From NCBI GenBank assembly GCA_965199185.1, contig CBDAQW010000039.1, forward strand, positions 1 through 64,000: DNA of 64,000 bases. Direction: 5' to 3'. The translations under genes were made by a program, and so were the position numbers. The notes under the pieces were generated by a model that saw only the letters and a program-made list of their open reading frames with translations, was not told the origin of the DNA and ran no database searches. Within the stretch, counting starts at the first letter, position 1. The number at the start of each line of letters is the position of its first letter. The DNA is from Endozoicomonas sp965199185 (GTDB lineage Bacteria; Pseudomonadota; Gammaproteobacteria; Pseudomonadales; Endozoicomonadaceae). This document shows, piece after piece, positions 1 to 10,638 of the stretch.

Positions 1-3000
1 CGGTGAAACCTACACCGCCACCGTCACCGACAACTCAGCGGCTATTGACGTTCCTGCCGCCGACCTGCAGCAATTGAGTGAAGGCACGGTCAGTTACACC
101 CTCGATGTCCGTGATGCTGCAGGCAATGCGGCACAAACCTTCAATGGCAGCTTTGTCTACGATGCAACACCTCCGGCAGAGAGTGCCACAGTGCAGAGCC
201 TGTTTACCGGTGATGAAACCCCTGTCATCAGCGGTACCTTTGATGGCGACAATACGACGCTGGATTCCGTGACCATTAATGGCATTGACTACAGTGATAC
301 GGAGCTGACTACGGAAGGCAACAACTGGTCTCTCACTATTCCCGGCGCCCTGAGCGATGGCGAATACGCCGTGTCCATCAACGTCAGTGACAGTGCCGGC
401 AACACCACCTCTTCCACCTTCAACAATGTGATTAAGGTGGCAGCGGGTCTGGTGACCGGCAGTGATGCCAACGACACCTTTGTGGCCGATGGGAATGACC
501 AGGACGTCTACCTCGGTCAGGGCAGCGATACGCTTTACTTGTCTGAATTCCGCAATGTGGCGAGCGATGCGTTCAGCATCGGACTGGTCAGTGAAATCGA
601 TGGTGTACAGACCTACGGCGTTTATCTGAACGAAGCACAGGTCAGCAACAGCGAGCTGGCCTCTCTGGACTTTACCCTCGCCTTTGCCAACGATGCCCTG
701 AACTATCAGGCCGACTCCGCCATCAAGGCGACAGAGATCACGCATCTGGCGATCAATGATGACACCGCCGGTGAACTGGTGGTCTCCGGGTTTGCATCAC
801 CACGGTTTACCGATTTTGACACTCCGGTCATTACCTTTGATGTCAACCCAACGGATATCGAGGCGCCGGTTGAATTCAGCTTCAGCAACACAACCATCAA
901 CAATCAGGCTCAGGACGATATGAGTCTGGTCAGCAACATCGATGATGGCGGTGCCCATACGGTTTGGTTAAATGCTGATCCTGAAGCAAACGGTGTCGAT
1001 GAGATATACGGCTTCACTCCGGGGACTGCCGGGAATGATCAGATTGCCTTCTATGGTGACATCACCGACACACTGCGCGGTGATGGATCGCAGGCTCAAA
1101 CCATGAGCGAAGGCGGCACTCTGGAGAGCAACACCGGCTTTGTTGTACTCAGTGACACGCTCAATAATTTAGAAGCCAGCAGCTTTGAGAACACGGCTCT
1201 TGGCTTTACCGGTGAGAACACGGGCGATGTCGTTTACCTGATGGCCAGTGACGGAACCGATGCCCGTCTGGCTCAGGTCACCTATGGTGATGGAGAGGCG
1301 ACGGTCGAGTTCCTGGCCACCTTTAACGGACTGGGCTCATTGACCGAATTCAGTCAGGATAATCTGGCCGACTTCACCCTGTTGGCGAATGACACTGTTG
1401 ATACAACGGCACCCGAGATTACCGACGTCACCCTGAGCTTCGGTGAATCCCTGAACGCCACGGAAGACGACAATAATAGTACCGTTCAGGTCACCATGGA
1501 CGGTGTCGAAGACGGTGAGATCATCACCCTGACCATGAACGGTGAAACCTACACCGCCACCGTCACCGACAACTCAGCGGCTATTGACGTTCCTGCCGCC
1601 GACCTGCAGCAATTGAGTGAAGGCACGGTCAGTTACACCCTCGATGTCCGTGATGCTGCAGGCAATGCGGCACAAACCTTCAATGGCAGCTTTGTCTACG
1701 ATGCAACACCTCCGGCAGAGAGTGCCACAGTGCAGAGCCTGTTTACCGGTGATGAAACCCCTGTCATCAGCGGTACCTTTGATGGCGACAATACGACGCT
1801 GGATTCCGTGACCATTAATGGCATTGACTACAGTGATACGGAGCTGACTACGGAAGGCAACAACTGGTCTCTCACTATTCCCGGCGCCCTGAGCGATGGC
1901 GAATACGCCGTGTCCATCAACGTCAGTGACAGTGCCGGCAACACCACCTCTTCCACCTTCAACAATGTGATTAAGGTGGCAGCGGGTCTGGTGACCGGCA
2001 GTGATGCCAACGACACCTTTGTGGCCGATGGGAATGACCAGGACGTCTACCTCGGTCAGGGCAGCGATACGCTTTACTTGTCTGAATTCCGCAATGTGGC
2101 GAGCGATGCGTTCAGCATCGGACTGGTCAGTGAAATCGATGGTGTACAGACCTACGGCGTTTATCTGAACGAAGCACAGGTCAGCAACAGCGAGCTGGCC
2201 TCTCTGGACTTTACCCTCGCCTTTGCCAACGATGCCCTGAACTATCAGGCCGACTCCGCCATCAAGGCGACAGAGATCACGCATCTGGCGATCAATGATG
2301 ACACCGCCGGTGAACTGGTGGTCTCCGGGTTTGCATCACCACGGTTTACCGATTTTGACACTCCGGTCATTACCTTTGATGTCAACCCAACGGATATCGA
2401 GGCGCCGGTTGAATTCAGCTTCAGCAACACAACCATCAACAATCAGGCTCAGGACGATATGAGTCTGGTCAGCAACATCGATGATGGCGGTGCCCATACG
2501 GTTTGGTTAAATGCTGATCCTGAAGCAAACGGTGTCGATGAGATATACGGCTTCACTCCGGGGACTGCCGGGAATGATCAGATTGCCTTCTATGGTGACA
2601 TCACCGACACACTGCGCGGTGATGGATCGCAGGCTCAAACCATGAGCGAAGGCGGCACTCTGGAGAGCAACACCGGCTTTGTTGTACTCAGTGACACGCT
2701 CAATAATTTAGAAGCCAGCAGCTTTGAGAACACGGCTCTTGGCTTTACCGGTGAGAACACGGGCGATGTCGTTTACCTGATGGCCAGTGACGGAACCGAT
2801 GCCCGTCTGGCTCAGGTCACCTATGGTGATGGAGAGGCGACGGTCGAGTTCCTGGCCACCTTTAACGGACTGGGCTCATTGACCGAATTCAGTCAGGATA
2901 ATCTGGCCGACTTCACCCTGTTGGCGAATGACACTGTTGATACAACGGCACCCGAGATTACCGACGTCACCCTGAGCTTCGGTGAATCCCTGAACGCCAC

Positions 3001-6000
3001 GGAAGACGACAATAATAGTACCGTTCAGGTCACCATGGACGGTGTCGAAGACGGTGAGATCATCACCCTGACCATGAACGGTGAAACCTACACCGCCACC
3101 GTCACCGACAACTCAGCGGCTATTGACGTTCCTGCCGCCGACCTGCAGCAATTGAGTGAAGGCACGGTCAGTTACACCCTCGATGTCCGTGATGCTGCAG
3201 GCAATGCGGCACAAACCTTCAATGGCAGCTTTGTCTACGATGCAACACCTCCGGCAGAGAGTGCCACAGTGCAGAGCCTGTTTACCGGTGATGAAACCCC
3301 TGTCATCAGCGGTACCTTTGATGGCGACAATACGACGCTGGATTCCGTGACCATTAATGGCATTGACTACAGTGATACGGAGCTGACTACGGAAGGCAAC
3401 AACTGGTCTCTCACTATTCCCGGCGCCCTGAGCGATGGCGAATACGCCGTGTCCATCAACGTCAGTGACAGTGCCGGCAACACCACCTCTTCCACCTTCA
3501 ACAATGTGATTAAGGTGGCAGCGGGTCTGGTGACCGGCAGTGATGCCAACGACACCTTTGTGGCCGATGGGAATGACCAGGACGTCTACCTCGGTCAGGG
3601 CAGCGATACGCTTTACTTGTCTGAATTCCGCAATGTGGCGAGCGATGCGTTCAGCATCGGACTGGTCAGTGAAATCGATGGTGTACAGACCTACGGCGTT
3701 TATCTGAACGAAGCACAGGTCAGCAACAGCGAGCTGGCCTCTCTGGACTTTACCCTCGCCTTTGCCAACGATGCCCTGAACTATCAGGCCGACTCCGCCA
3801 TCAAGGCGACAGAGATCACGCATCTGGCGATCAATGATGACACCGCCGGTGAACTGGTGGTCTCCGGGTTTGCATCACCACGGTTTACCGATTTTGACAC
3901 TCCGGTCATTACCTTTGATGTCAACCCAACGGATATCGAGGCGCCGGTTGAATTCAGCTTCAGCAACACAACCATCAACAATCAGGCTCAGGACGATATG
4001 AGTCTGGTCAGCAACATCGATGATGGCGGTGCCCATACGGTTTGGTTAAATGCTGATCCTGAAGCAAACGGTGTCGATGAGATATACGGCTTCACTCCGG
4101 GGACTGCCGGGAATGATCAGATTGCCTTCTATGGTGACATCACCGACACACTGCGCGGTGATGGATCGCAGGCTCAAACCATGAGCGAAGGCGGCACTCT
4201 GGAGAGCAACACCGGCTTTGTTGTACTCAGTGACACGCTCAATAATTTAGAAGCCAGCAGCTTTGAGAACACGGCTCTTGGCTTTACCGGTGAGAACACG
4301 GGCGATGTCGTTTACCTGATGGCCAGTGACGGAACCGATGCCCGTCTGGCTCAGGTCACCTATGGTGATGGAGAGGCGACGGTCGAGTTCCTGGCCACCT
4401 TTAACGGACTGGGCTCATTGACCGAATTCAGTCAGGATAATCTGGCCGACTTCACCCTGTTGGCGAATGACACTGTTGATACAACGGCACCCGAGATTAC
4501 CGACGTCACCCTGAGCTTCGGTGAATCCCTGAACGCCACGGAAGACGACAATAATAGTACCGTTCAGGTCACCATGGACGGTGTCGAAGACGGTGAGATC
4601 ATCACCCTGACCATGAACGGTGAAACCTACACCGCCACCGTCACCGACAACTCAGCGGCTATTGACGTTCCTGCCGCCGACCTGCAGCAATTGAGTGAAG
4701 GCACGGTCAGTTACACCCTCGATGTCCGTGATGCTGCAGGCAATGCGGCACAAACCTTCAATGGCAGCTTTGTCTACGATGCAACACCTCCGGCAGAGAG
4801 TGCCACAGTGCAGAGCCTGTTTACCGGTGATGAAACCCCTGTCATCAGCGGTACCTTTGATGGCGACAATACGACGCTGGATTCCGTGACCATTAATGGC
4901 ATTGACTACAGTGATACGGAGCTGACTACGGAAGGCAACAACTGGTCTCTCACTATTCCCGGCGCCCTGAGCGATGGCGAATACGCCGTGTCCATCAACG
5001 TCAGTGACAGTGCCGGCAACACCACCTCTTCCACCTTCAACAATGTGATTAAGGTGGCAGCGGGTCTGGTGACCGGCAGTGATGCCAACGACACCTTTGT
5101 GGCCGATGGGAATGACCAGGACGTCTACCTCGGTCAGGGCAGCGATACGCTTTACTTGTCTGAATTCCGCAATGTGGCGAGCGATGCGTTCAGCATCGGA
5201 CTGGTCAGTGAAATCGATGGTGTACAGACCTACGGCGTTTATCTGAACGAAGCACAGGTCAGCAACAGCGAGCTGGCCTCTCTGGACTTTACCCTCGCCT
5301 TTGCCAACGATGCCCTGAACTATCAGGCCGACTCCGCCATCAAGGCGACAGAGATCACGCATCTGGCGATCAATGATGACACCGCCGGTGAACTGGTGGT
5401 CTCCGGGTTTGCATCACCACGGTTTACCGATTTTGACACTCCGGTCATTACCTTTGATGTCAACCCAACGGATATCGAGGCGCCGGTTGAATTCAGCTTC
5501 AGCAACACAACCATCAACAATCAGGCTCAGGACGATATGAGTCTGGTCAGCAACATCGATGATGGCGGTGCCCATACGGTTTGGTTAAATGCTGATCCTG
5601 AAGCAAACGGTGTCGATGAGATATACGGCTTCACTCCGGGGACTGCCGGGAATGATCAGATTGCCTTCTATGGTGACATCACCGACACACTGCGCGGTGA
5701 TGGATCGCAGGCTCAAACCATGAGCGAAGGCGGCACTCTGGAGAGCAACACCGGCTTTGTTGTACTCAGTGACACGCTCAATAATTTAGAAGCCAGCAGC
5801 TTTGAGAACACGGCTCTTGGCTTTACCGGTGAGAACACGGGCGATGTCGTTTACCTGATGGCCAGTGACGGAACCGATGCCCGTCTGGCTCAGGTCACCT
5901 ATGGTGATGGAGAGGCGACGGTCGAGTTCCTGGCCACCTTTAACGGACTGGGCTCATTGACCGAATTCAGTCAGGATAATCTGGCCGACTTCACCCTGTT

Positions 6001-8712
6001 GGCGAATGACACTGTTGATACAACGGCACCCGAGATTACCGACGTCACCCTGAGCTTCGGTGAATCCCTGAACGCCACGGAAGACGACAATAATAGTACC
6101 GTTCAGGTCACCATGGACGGTGTCGAAGACGGTGAGATCATCACCCTGACCATGAACGGTGAAACCTACACCGCCACCGTCACCGACAACTCAGCGGCTA
6201 TTGACGTTCCTGCCGCCGACCTGCAGCAATTGAATGAAGGCACGGTCAGTTACACCCTCGATGTCCGTGATGCTGCAGGCAATGCGGCACAAACCTTCAA
6301 TGGCAGCTTTGTCTACGATGCAACACCTCCGGCAGAGAGTGCCACAGTGCAGAGCCTGTTTACCGGTGATGAAACCCCTGTCATCAGCGGTACCTTTGAT
6401 GGCGACAATACGACGCTGGATTCCGTGACCATTAATGGCATTGACTACAGTGATACGGAGCTGACTACGGAAGGCAACAACTGGTCTCTCACTATTCCCG
6501 GCGCCCTGAGCGATGGCGAATACGCCGTGTCCATCAACGTCAGTGACAGTGCCGGCAACACCACCTCTTCCACCTTCAACAATGTGATTAAGGTGGCAGC
6601 GGGTCTGGTGACCGGCAGTGATGCCAACGACACCTTTGTGGCCGATGGGAATGACCAGGACGTCTACCTCGGTCAGGGCAGCGATACGCTTTACTTGTCT
6701 GAATTCCGCAATGTGGCGAGCGATGCGTTCAGCATCGGACTGGTCAGTGAAATCGATGGTGTACAGACCTACGGCGTTTATCTGAACGAAGCACAGGTCA
6801 GCAACAGCGAGCTGGCCTCTCTGGACTTTACCCTCGCCTTTGCCAACGATGCCCTGAACTATCAGGCCGACTCCGCCATCAAGGCGACAGAGATCACGCA
6901 TCTGGCGATCAATGATGACACCGCCGGTGAACTGGTGGTCTCCGGGTTTGCATCACCACGGTTTACCGATTTTGACACTCCGGTCATTACCTTTGATGTC
7001 AACCCAACGGATATCGAGGCGCCGGTTGAATTCAGCTTCAGCAACACAACCATCAACAATCAGGCTCAGGACGATATGAGTCTGGTCAGCAACATCGATG
7101 ATGGCGGTGCCCATACGGTTTGGTTAAATGCTGATCCTGAAGCAAACGGTGTCGATGAGATATACGGCTTCACTCCGGGGACTGCCGGGAATGATCAGAT
7201 TGCCTTCTATGGTGACATCACCGACACACTGCGCGGTGATGGATCGCAGGCTCAAACCATGAGCGAAGGCGGCACTCTGGAGAGCAACACCGGCTTTGTT
7301 GTACTCAGTGACACGCTCAATAATTTAGAAGCCAGCAGCTTTGAGAACACGGCTCTTGGCTTTACCGGTGAGAACACGGGCGATGTCGTTTACCTGATGG
7401 CCAGTGACGGAACCGATGCCCGTCTGGCTCAGGTCACCTATGGTGATGGAGAGGCGACGGTCGAGTTCCTGGCCACCTTTAACGGACTGGGCTCATTGAC
7501 CGAATTCAGTCAGGATAATCTGGCCGACTTCACCCTGTTGGCGAATGACACTGTTGATACAACGGCACCCGAGATTACCGACGTCACCCTGAGCTTCGGT
7601 GAATCCCTGAACGCCACGGAAGACGACAATAATAGTACCGTTCAGGTCACCATGGACGGTGTCGAAGACGGTGAGATCATCACCCTGACCATGAACGGTG
7701 AAACCTACACCGCCACCGTCACCGACAACTCAGCGGCTATTGACGTTCCTGCCGCCGACCTGCAGCAATTGAGTGAAGGCACGGTCAGTTACACCCTCGA
7801 TGTCCGTGATGCTGCAGGCAATGCGGCACAAACCTTCAATGGCAGCTTTGTCTACGATGCAACACCTCCGGCAGAGAGTGCCACAGTGCAGAGCCTGTTT
7901 ACCGGTGATGAAACCCCTGTCATCAGCGGTACCTTTGATGGCGACAATACGACGCTGGATTCCGTGACCATTAATGGCATTGACTACAGTGATACGGAGC
8001 TGACTACGGAAGGCAACAACTGGTCTCTCACTATTCCCGGCGCCCTGAGCGATGGCGAATACGCCGTGTCCATCAACGTCAGTGACAGTGCCGGCAACAC
8101 CACCTCTTCCACCTTCAACAATGTGATTAAGGTGGCAGCGGGTCTGGTGACCGGCAGTGATGCCAACGACACCTTTGTGGCCGATGGGAATGACCAGGAC
8201 GTCTACCTCGGTCAGGGCAGCGATACGCTTTACTTGTCTGAATTCCGCAATGTGGCGAGCGATGCGTTCAGCATCGGACTGGTCAGTGAAATCGATGGTG
8301 TACAGACCTACGGCGTTTATCTGAACGAAGCACAGGTCAGCAACAGCGAGCTGGCCTCTCTGGACTTTACCCTCGCCTTTGCCAACGATGCCCTGAACTA
8401 TCAGGCCGACTCCGCCATCAAGGCGACAGAGATCACGCATCTGGCGATCAATGATGACACCGCCGGTGAACTGGTGGTCTCCGGGTTTGCATCACCACGG
8501 TTTACCGATTTTGACACTCCGGTCATTACCTTTGATGTCAACCCAACGGATATCGAGGCGCCGGTTGAATTCAGCTTCAGCAACACAACCATCAACAATC
8601 AGGCTCAGGACGATATGAGTCTGGTCAGCAACATCGATGATGGCGGTGCCCATACGGTTTGGTTAAATGCTGATCCTGAAGCAAACGGTGTCGATGAGAT
8701 ATACGGCTTCAC
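1..8712 (+). repeat. Tandem array of 1539-bp units (5.66 copies visible)
   Basis: Units run 1-1539, 1540-3078, 3079-4617, 4618-6156, 6157-7695 and 7696-8712 (partial). The period is an exact multiple of three (513 codons), so the frame is kept. The sense translation and several overlapping-frame translations are identical between copies, so nucleotide identity is near complete. The only difference noticed is G to A at 6234 (AGT to AAT, Ser to Asn) in the fifth unit. Identity stops abruptly at 8713, where the final unit becomes a diverged relative. The copy number upstream of the window is unknown, and an array this uniform is prone to assembly collapse. Confidence 0.97.
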
Positions 8713-9088
8713 ACTAGGTCAGGATATCGCCGAAAACGACACCATCTCATTCTACGGACTGGAAAATAGCTCGCTTAGAGGCGATGGTACTTACATCGAA
8801 ACATTAGATACTGGTGATAGTTTAGGCTCGGATACAGGTTTTGTTATTCTTGCTCAATCTCTGGCTGACCTTGAAACAGATGATTTTGAAACATTCGCAT
8901 TAAGTCTTGAGGGTAAAAATGAGGGCGATGTAATCTACATGATGGCCTCCGATGGAACAGACAGCAAATTGGCTGAAGTCACCTACGGCGAGTCTGATGC
9001 TGCAATAGAATTCCTCGCCACCTTCCACAATCTCGGTGATGTTACAGGCATTAATCAGGGCAATATTTCAGACTTCAATATCACCTGA
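2..9088 (+). CDS. Giant repetitive Ig-like/RTX-like secreted protein (5' end outside window)
   Basis: The frame is open from the first bases of the window to a TGA at 9086-9088, giving at least 3028 residues, and the true start lies upstream. The product is almost entirely a 513-residue repeat. Each unit contains an Ig-like segment (around VYDATPPAES and WSLTIPGALSDGEYAVSI), a glycine/aspartate-rich stretch resembling RTX-type calcium sites (GSDANDTF, LGQGSDTL), a beta-rich section reminiscent of cohesin-like folds, and a segment rich in D, G and T (DEIYGF, DQIAFYG). The composition is acidic, Asp/Thr-rich and nearly free of Cys, as in large type I secreted adhesins and biofilm proteins. The last unit departs from the others after 8712 and supplies a unique C-terminus ending DFNIT, where a type I secretion signal would lie. 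No secretion genes are visible nearby. Function (adhesion, biofilm or host contact) is inferred from architecture only. Confidence 0.85.
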   Translation, partial: GETYTATVTDNSAAIDVPAADLQQLSEGTVSYTLDVRDAAGNAAQTFNGSFVYDATPPAESATVQSLFTGDETPVISGTFDGDNTTLDSVTINGIDYSDTELTTEGNNWSLTIPGALSDGEYAVSINVSDSAGNTTSSTFNNVIKVAAGLVTGSDANDTFVADGNDQDVYLGQGSDTLYLSEFRNVASDAFSIGLVSEIDGVQTYGVYLNEAQVSNSELASLDFTLAFANDALNYQADSAIKATEITHLAINDDTAGELVVSGFASPRFTDFDTPVITFDVNPTDIEAPVEFSFSNTTINNQAQDDMSLVSNIDDGGAHTVWLNADPEANGVDEIYGFTPGTAGNDQIAFYGDITDTLRGDGSQAQTMSEGGTLESNTGFVVLSDTLNNLEASSFENTALGFTGENTGDVVYLMASDGTDARLAQVTYGDGEATVEFLATFNGLGSLTEFSQDNLADFTLLANDTVDTTAPEITDVTLSFGESLNATEDDNNSTVQVTMDGVEDGEIITLTMNGETYTATVTDNSAAIDVPAADLQQLSEGTVSYTLDVRDAAGNAAQTFNGSFVYDATPPAESATVQSLFTGDETPVISGTFDGDNTTLDSVTINGIDYSDTELTTEGNNWSLTIPGALSDGEYAVSINVSDSAGNTTSSTFNNVIKVAAGLVTGSDANDTFVADGNDQDVYLGQGSDTLYLSEFRNVASDAFSIGLVSEIDGVQTYGVYLNEAQVSNSELASLDFTLAFANDALNYQADSAIKATEITHLAINDDTAGELVVSGFASPRFTDFDTPVITFDVNPTDIEAPVEFSFSNTTINNQAQDDMSLVSNIDDGGAHTVWLNADPEANGVDEIYGFTPGTAGNDQIAFYGDITDTLRGDGSQAQTMSEGGTLESNTGFVVLSDTLNNLEASSFENTALGFTGENTGDVVYLMASDGTDARLAQVTYGDGEATVEFLATFNGLGSLTEFSQDNLADFTLLANDTVDTTAPEITDVTLSFGESLNATEDDNNSTVQVTMDGVEDGEIITLTMNGETYTATVTDNSAAIDVPAADLQQLSEGTVSYTLDVRDAAGNAAQTFNGSFVYDATPPAESATVQSLFTGDETPVISGTFDGDNTTLDSVTINGIDYSDTELTTEGNNWSLTIPGALSDGEYAVSINVSDSAGNTTSSTFNNVIKVAAGLVTGSDANDTFVADGNDQDVYLGQGSDTLYLSEFRNVASDAFSIGLVSEIDGVQTYGVYLNEAQVSNSELASLDFTLAFANDALNYQADSAIKATEITHLAINDDTAGELVVSGFASPRFTDFDTPVITFDVNPTDIEAPVEFSFSNTTINNQAQDDMSLVSNIDDGGAHTVWLNADPEANGVDEIYGFTPGTAGNDQIAFYGDITDTLRGDGSQAQTMSEGGTLESNTGFVVLSDTLNNLEASSFENTALGFTGENTGDVVYLMASDGTDARLAQVTYGDGEATVEFLATFNGLGSLTEFSQDNLADFTLLANDTVDTTAPEITDVTLSFGESLNATEDDNNSTVQVTMDGVEDGEIITLTMNGETYTATVTDNSAAIDVPAADLQQLSEGTVSYTLDVRDAAGNAAQTFNGSFVYDATPPAESATVQSLFTGDETPVISGTFDGDNTTLDSVTINGIDYSDTELTTEGNNWSLTIPGALSDGEYAVSINVSDSAGNTTSSTFNNVIKVAAGLVTGSDANDTFVADGNDQDVYLGQGSDTLYLSEFRNVASDAFSIGLVSEIDGVQTYGVYLNEAQVSNSELASLDFTLAFANDALNYQADSAIKATEITHLAINDDTAGELVVSGFASPRFTDFDTPVITFDVNPTDIEAPVEFSFSNTTINNQAQDDMSLVSNIDDGGAHTVWLNADPEANGVDEIYGFTPGTAGNDQIAFYGDITDTLRGDGSQAQTMSEGGTLESNTGFVVLSDTLNNLEASSFENTALGFTGENTGDVVYLMASDGTDARLAQVTYGDGEATVEFLATFNGLGSLTEFSQDNLADFTLLANDTVDTTAPEITDVTLSFGESLNATEDDNNSTVQVTMDGVEDGEIITLTMNGETYTATVTDNSAAIDVPAADLQQLNEGTVSYTLDVRDAAGNAAQTFNGSFVYDATPPAESATVQSLFTGDETPVISGTFDGDNTTLDSVTINGIDYSDTELTTEGNNWSLTIPGALSDGEYAVSINVSDSAGNTTSSTFNNVIKVAAGLVTGSDANDTFVADGNDQDVYLGQGSDTLYLSEFRNVASDAFSIGLVSEIDGVQTYGVYLNEAQVSNSELASLDFTLAFANDALNYQADSAIKATEITHLAINDDTAGELVVSGFASPRFTDFDTPVITFDVNPTDIEAPVEFSFSNTTINNQAQDDMSLVSNIDDGGAHTVWLNADPEANGVDEIYGFTPGTAGNDQIAFYGDITDTLRGDGSQAQTMSEGGTLESNTGFVVLSDTLNNLEASSFENTALGFTGENTGDVVYLMASDGTDARLAQVTYGDGEATVEFLATFNGLGSLTEFSQDNLADFTLLANDTVDTTAPEITDVTLSFGESLNATEDDNNSTVQVTMDGVEDGEIITLTMNGETYTATVTDNSAAIDVPAADLQQLSEGTVSYTLDVRDAAGNAAQTFNGSFVYDATPPAESATVQSLFTGDETPVISGTFDGDNTTLDSVTINGIDYSDTELTTEGNNWSLTIPGALSDGEYAVSINVSDSAGNTTSSTFNNVIKVAAGLVTGSDANDTFVADGNDQDVYLGQGSDTLYLSEFRNVASDAFSIGLVSEIDGVQTYGVYLNEAQVSNSELASLDFTLAFANDALNYQADSAIKATEITHLAINDDTAGELVVSGFASPRFTDFDTPVITFDVNPTDIEAPVEFSFSNTTINNQAQDDMSLVSNIDDGGAHTVWLNADPEANGVDEIYGFTLGQDIAENDTISFYGLENSSLRGDGTYIETLDTGDSLGSDTGFVILAQSLADLETDDFETFALSLEGKNEGDVIYMMASDGTDSKLAEVTYGESDAAIEFLATFHNLGDVTGINQGNISDFNIT

Positions 9089-9105
9089 TCGATATCAGTA
9101 GATTC

Positions 9106-9130
9106 AGAGGCATTGCTGAGCAATGCCTCT
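9106..9130. terminator. Hairpin between convergent giant gene and nhaA
   Basis: AGAGGCATTG (9106-9115) and CAATGCCTCT (9121-9130) form a perfect 10-bp stem around a 5-base loop, 18 bases after the giant gene's stop and 14 bases past the nhaA stop. Neither side has a clear T tract, so it may act as a bidirectional terminator or mRNA-stabilising hairpin. Confidence 0.5.
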
Positions 9131-9143
9131 AAACGTTATACAC

Positions 9144-10525
9144 TCACTGTTTTCCAGATGAAGCTTTCAATAGACAAGTGAAGCCCGCAATACCGGCTAT
9201 CACCGATGCCACCAGCACACCCGCTTTTGCAAGAACCAGGTCACCTGAATTGCCGGCAAAGGCCAGCTCTGAAATAAAGATCGACATGGTAAAACCAATC
9301 CCTCCCAGAAAGGCAACACCAACGATATGTAGGAAATTACAACCTTGGGGCAGTTCACCCAACCCCAGCTTCCAACCAAGCAGCGTAGCACCTGCAATAC
9401 CAACCAACTTACCAACCACAAGTCCAAGCACGACGCCTAAAGTGATATTATTGAGAATCTCAGCATCCCCCGTAAATACATCAAACGGAATGCCTGCATT
9501 GGCCAGAGCGAAAATCGGAATCACAATATACGTTACTGGTAAATGCAAACCAGTTTCAATGCGTTGCAAGGGCGCTTCTGCCAATCTTGTACCGTCACTC
9601 ATAGCCCTGACATAGGCTCGCATACGTTCATTGCGAAGTACATTTTTCACCCGGACGGTAACTGCTATCAAAACGACGTAAAAGATTTTTAATCTGATCA
9701 CTGAATGCGACCGGGTCATATTTTGGTTTTGCCGGAACAGCAAAAGCAGTAATAACGCCAGCCAGTGTCGCATGTATGCCCGCTTCATATAACTGAAACC
9801 AGAGACCAGCGCCTACTAGTAAATAAGGCAATGGGTTTCTTATTCCAGAAGCATTCAATACCCCGAGCAAAGCAACAAACCCACCTGCCCAGGCCAAAGC
9901 AACCTGATTAATTTCATTGGTATAAAACAGCGCAATAATAGCAATGGCACCCAGATCATCAACAATGGCGAGTGCTACCAGAAAAGTAATCAAGCTCTTA
10001 GGTACTCGCGCCCCCAGCAGCGCACAGGTACCGACCGCAAAAGCGATATCCGTCGCCATCGGTATACCCCAGCCATCCCTGGCAAGCCCCTCAGGATTAA
10101 GCCCGAAATAAATCAGGGCAGGCACAACCATACCGCCGATAGCCGCCATAATTGGCAGAACTGCTTGTTTCAGATCCGACAGCTCTCCCCACCAAAAATT
10201 CACGTTTGAGTTCCAGCCCGACATGGAAAAAGAAAAATGCCATTAAACCATCGTTCACCCAGTGGTGAACCGACATTTTGAAACCACCATCACCAAAGGA
10301 AAGACCGGTGTAGGTTTTCAGGATATGTTCATAGGCCGGGTAATAACTACTGTTGGCAATAATCAAAGCGATCACTGCACAGATCATCAACAACACACCA
10401 CTGGTTGTCTGCCGATGAATAAATTCTTCAAAGGGAGTAAGAATGCGGTCGAAAGCCTGCTCCCACCGGGCGTTATGAATCTTTCCCTTGCGACCAATAA
10501 ACTTTTTAATATTTATTTCTGCCAC
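9144..10525 (-). pseudogene. nhaA: Na+/H+ antiporter NhaA, frame broken at two homopolymers
   Basis: Three overlapping pieces in different frames (10525-10097, 10224-9628, 9788-9144) together make one full NhaA of about 459 residues, the longer marine/pseudomonad form (E. coli is 388). NhaA is an inner-membrane electrogenic antiporter exchanging one Na+ for two H+. Landmarks appear in order: GLELKRE, ATDIAF (equivalent of E. coli Asp133), AIVDDLGAIAI (Asp163/Asp164) and VVGKLVGI (Lys300). The first break is an extra C in the C4 run at 10187-10190 (removing one restores FLVGELSDLKQ). The second is an extra T in the T5 run at 9643-9647 (removing one restores RPGENVLRNERMR). All catalytic residues remain and no other damage is seen, so either very recent inactivation or sequencing error is possible. 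It converges on the giant gene. Confidence 0.85.
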
Positions 10526-10638
10526 TTCTGTTCCTGTGAGTACTTATCTCTGACTGCGTAGATTAGCACTAAGCATTATTAAATGTCCCTGAAAAACTGG
10601 GTTAATGCTGTCGTGTAATCAACCCTTATTGATAATGA

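Noticed and set aside
35..8440. Repeated 236-codon minus-strand frames, one per 1539-bp unit
   Set aside because: They recur only because the sense repeat does; they are antisense shadows of the giant gene.
1..8712. Possible CRISPR or satellite array
   Set aside because: The repeats are long, coding and contiguous, with no spacers.
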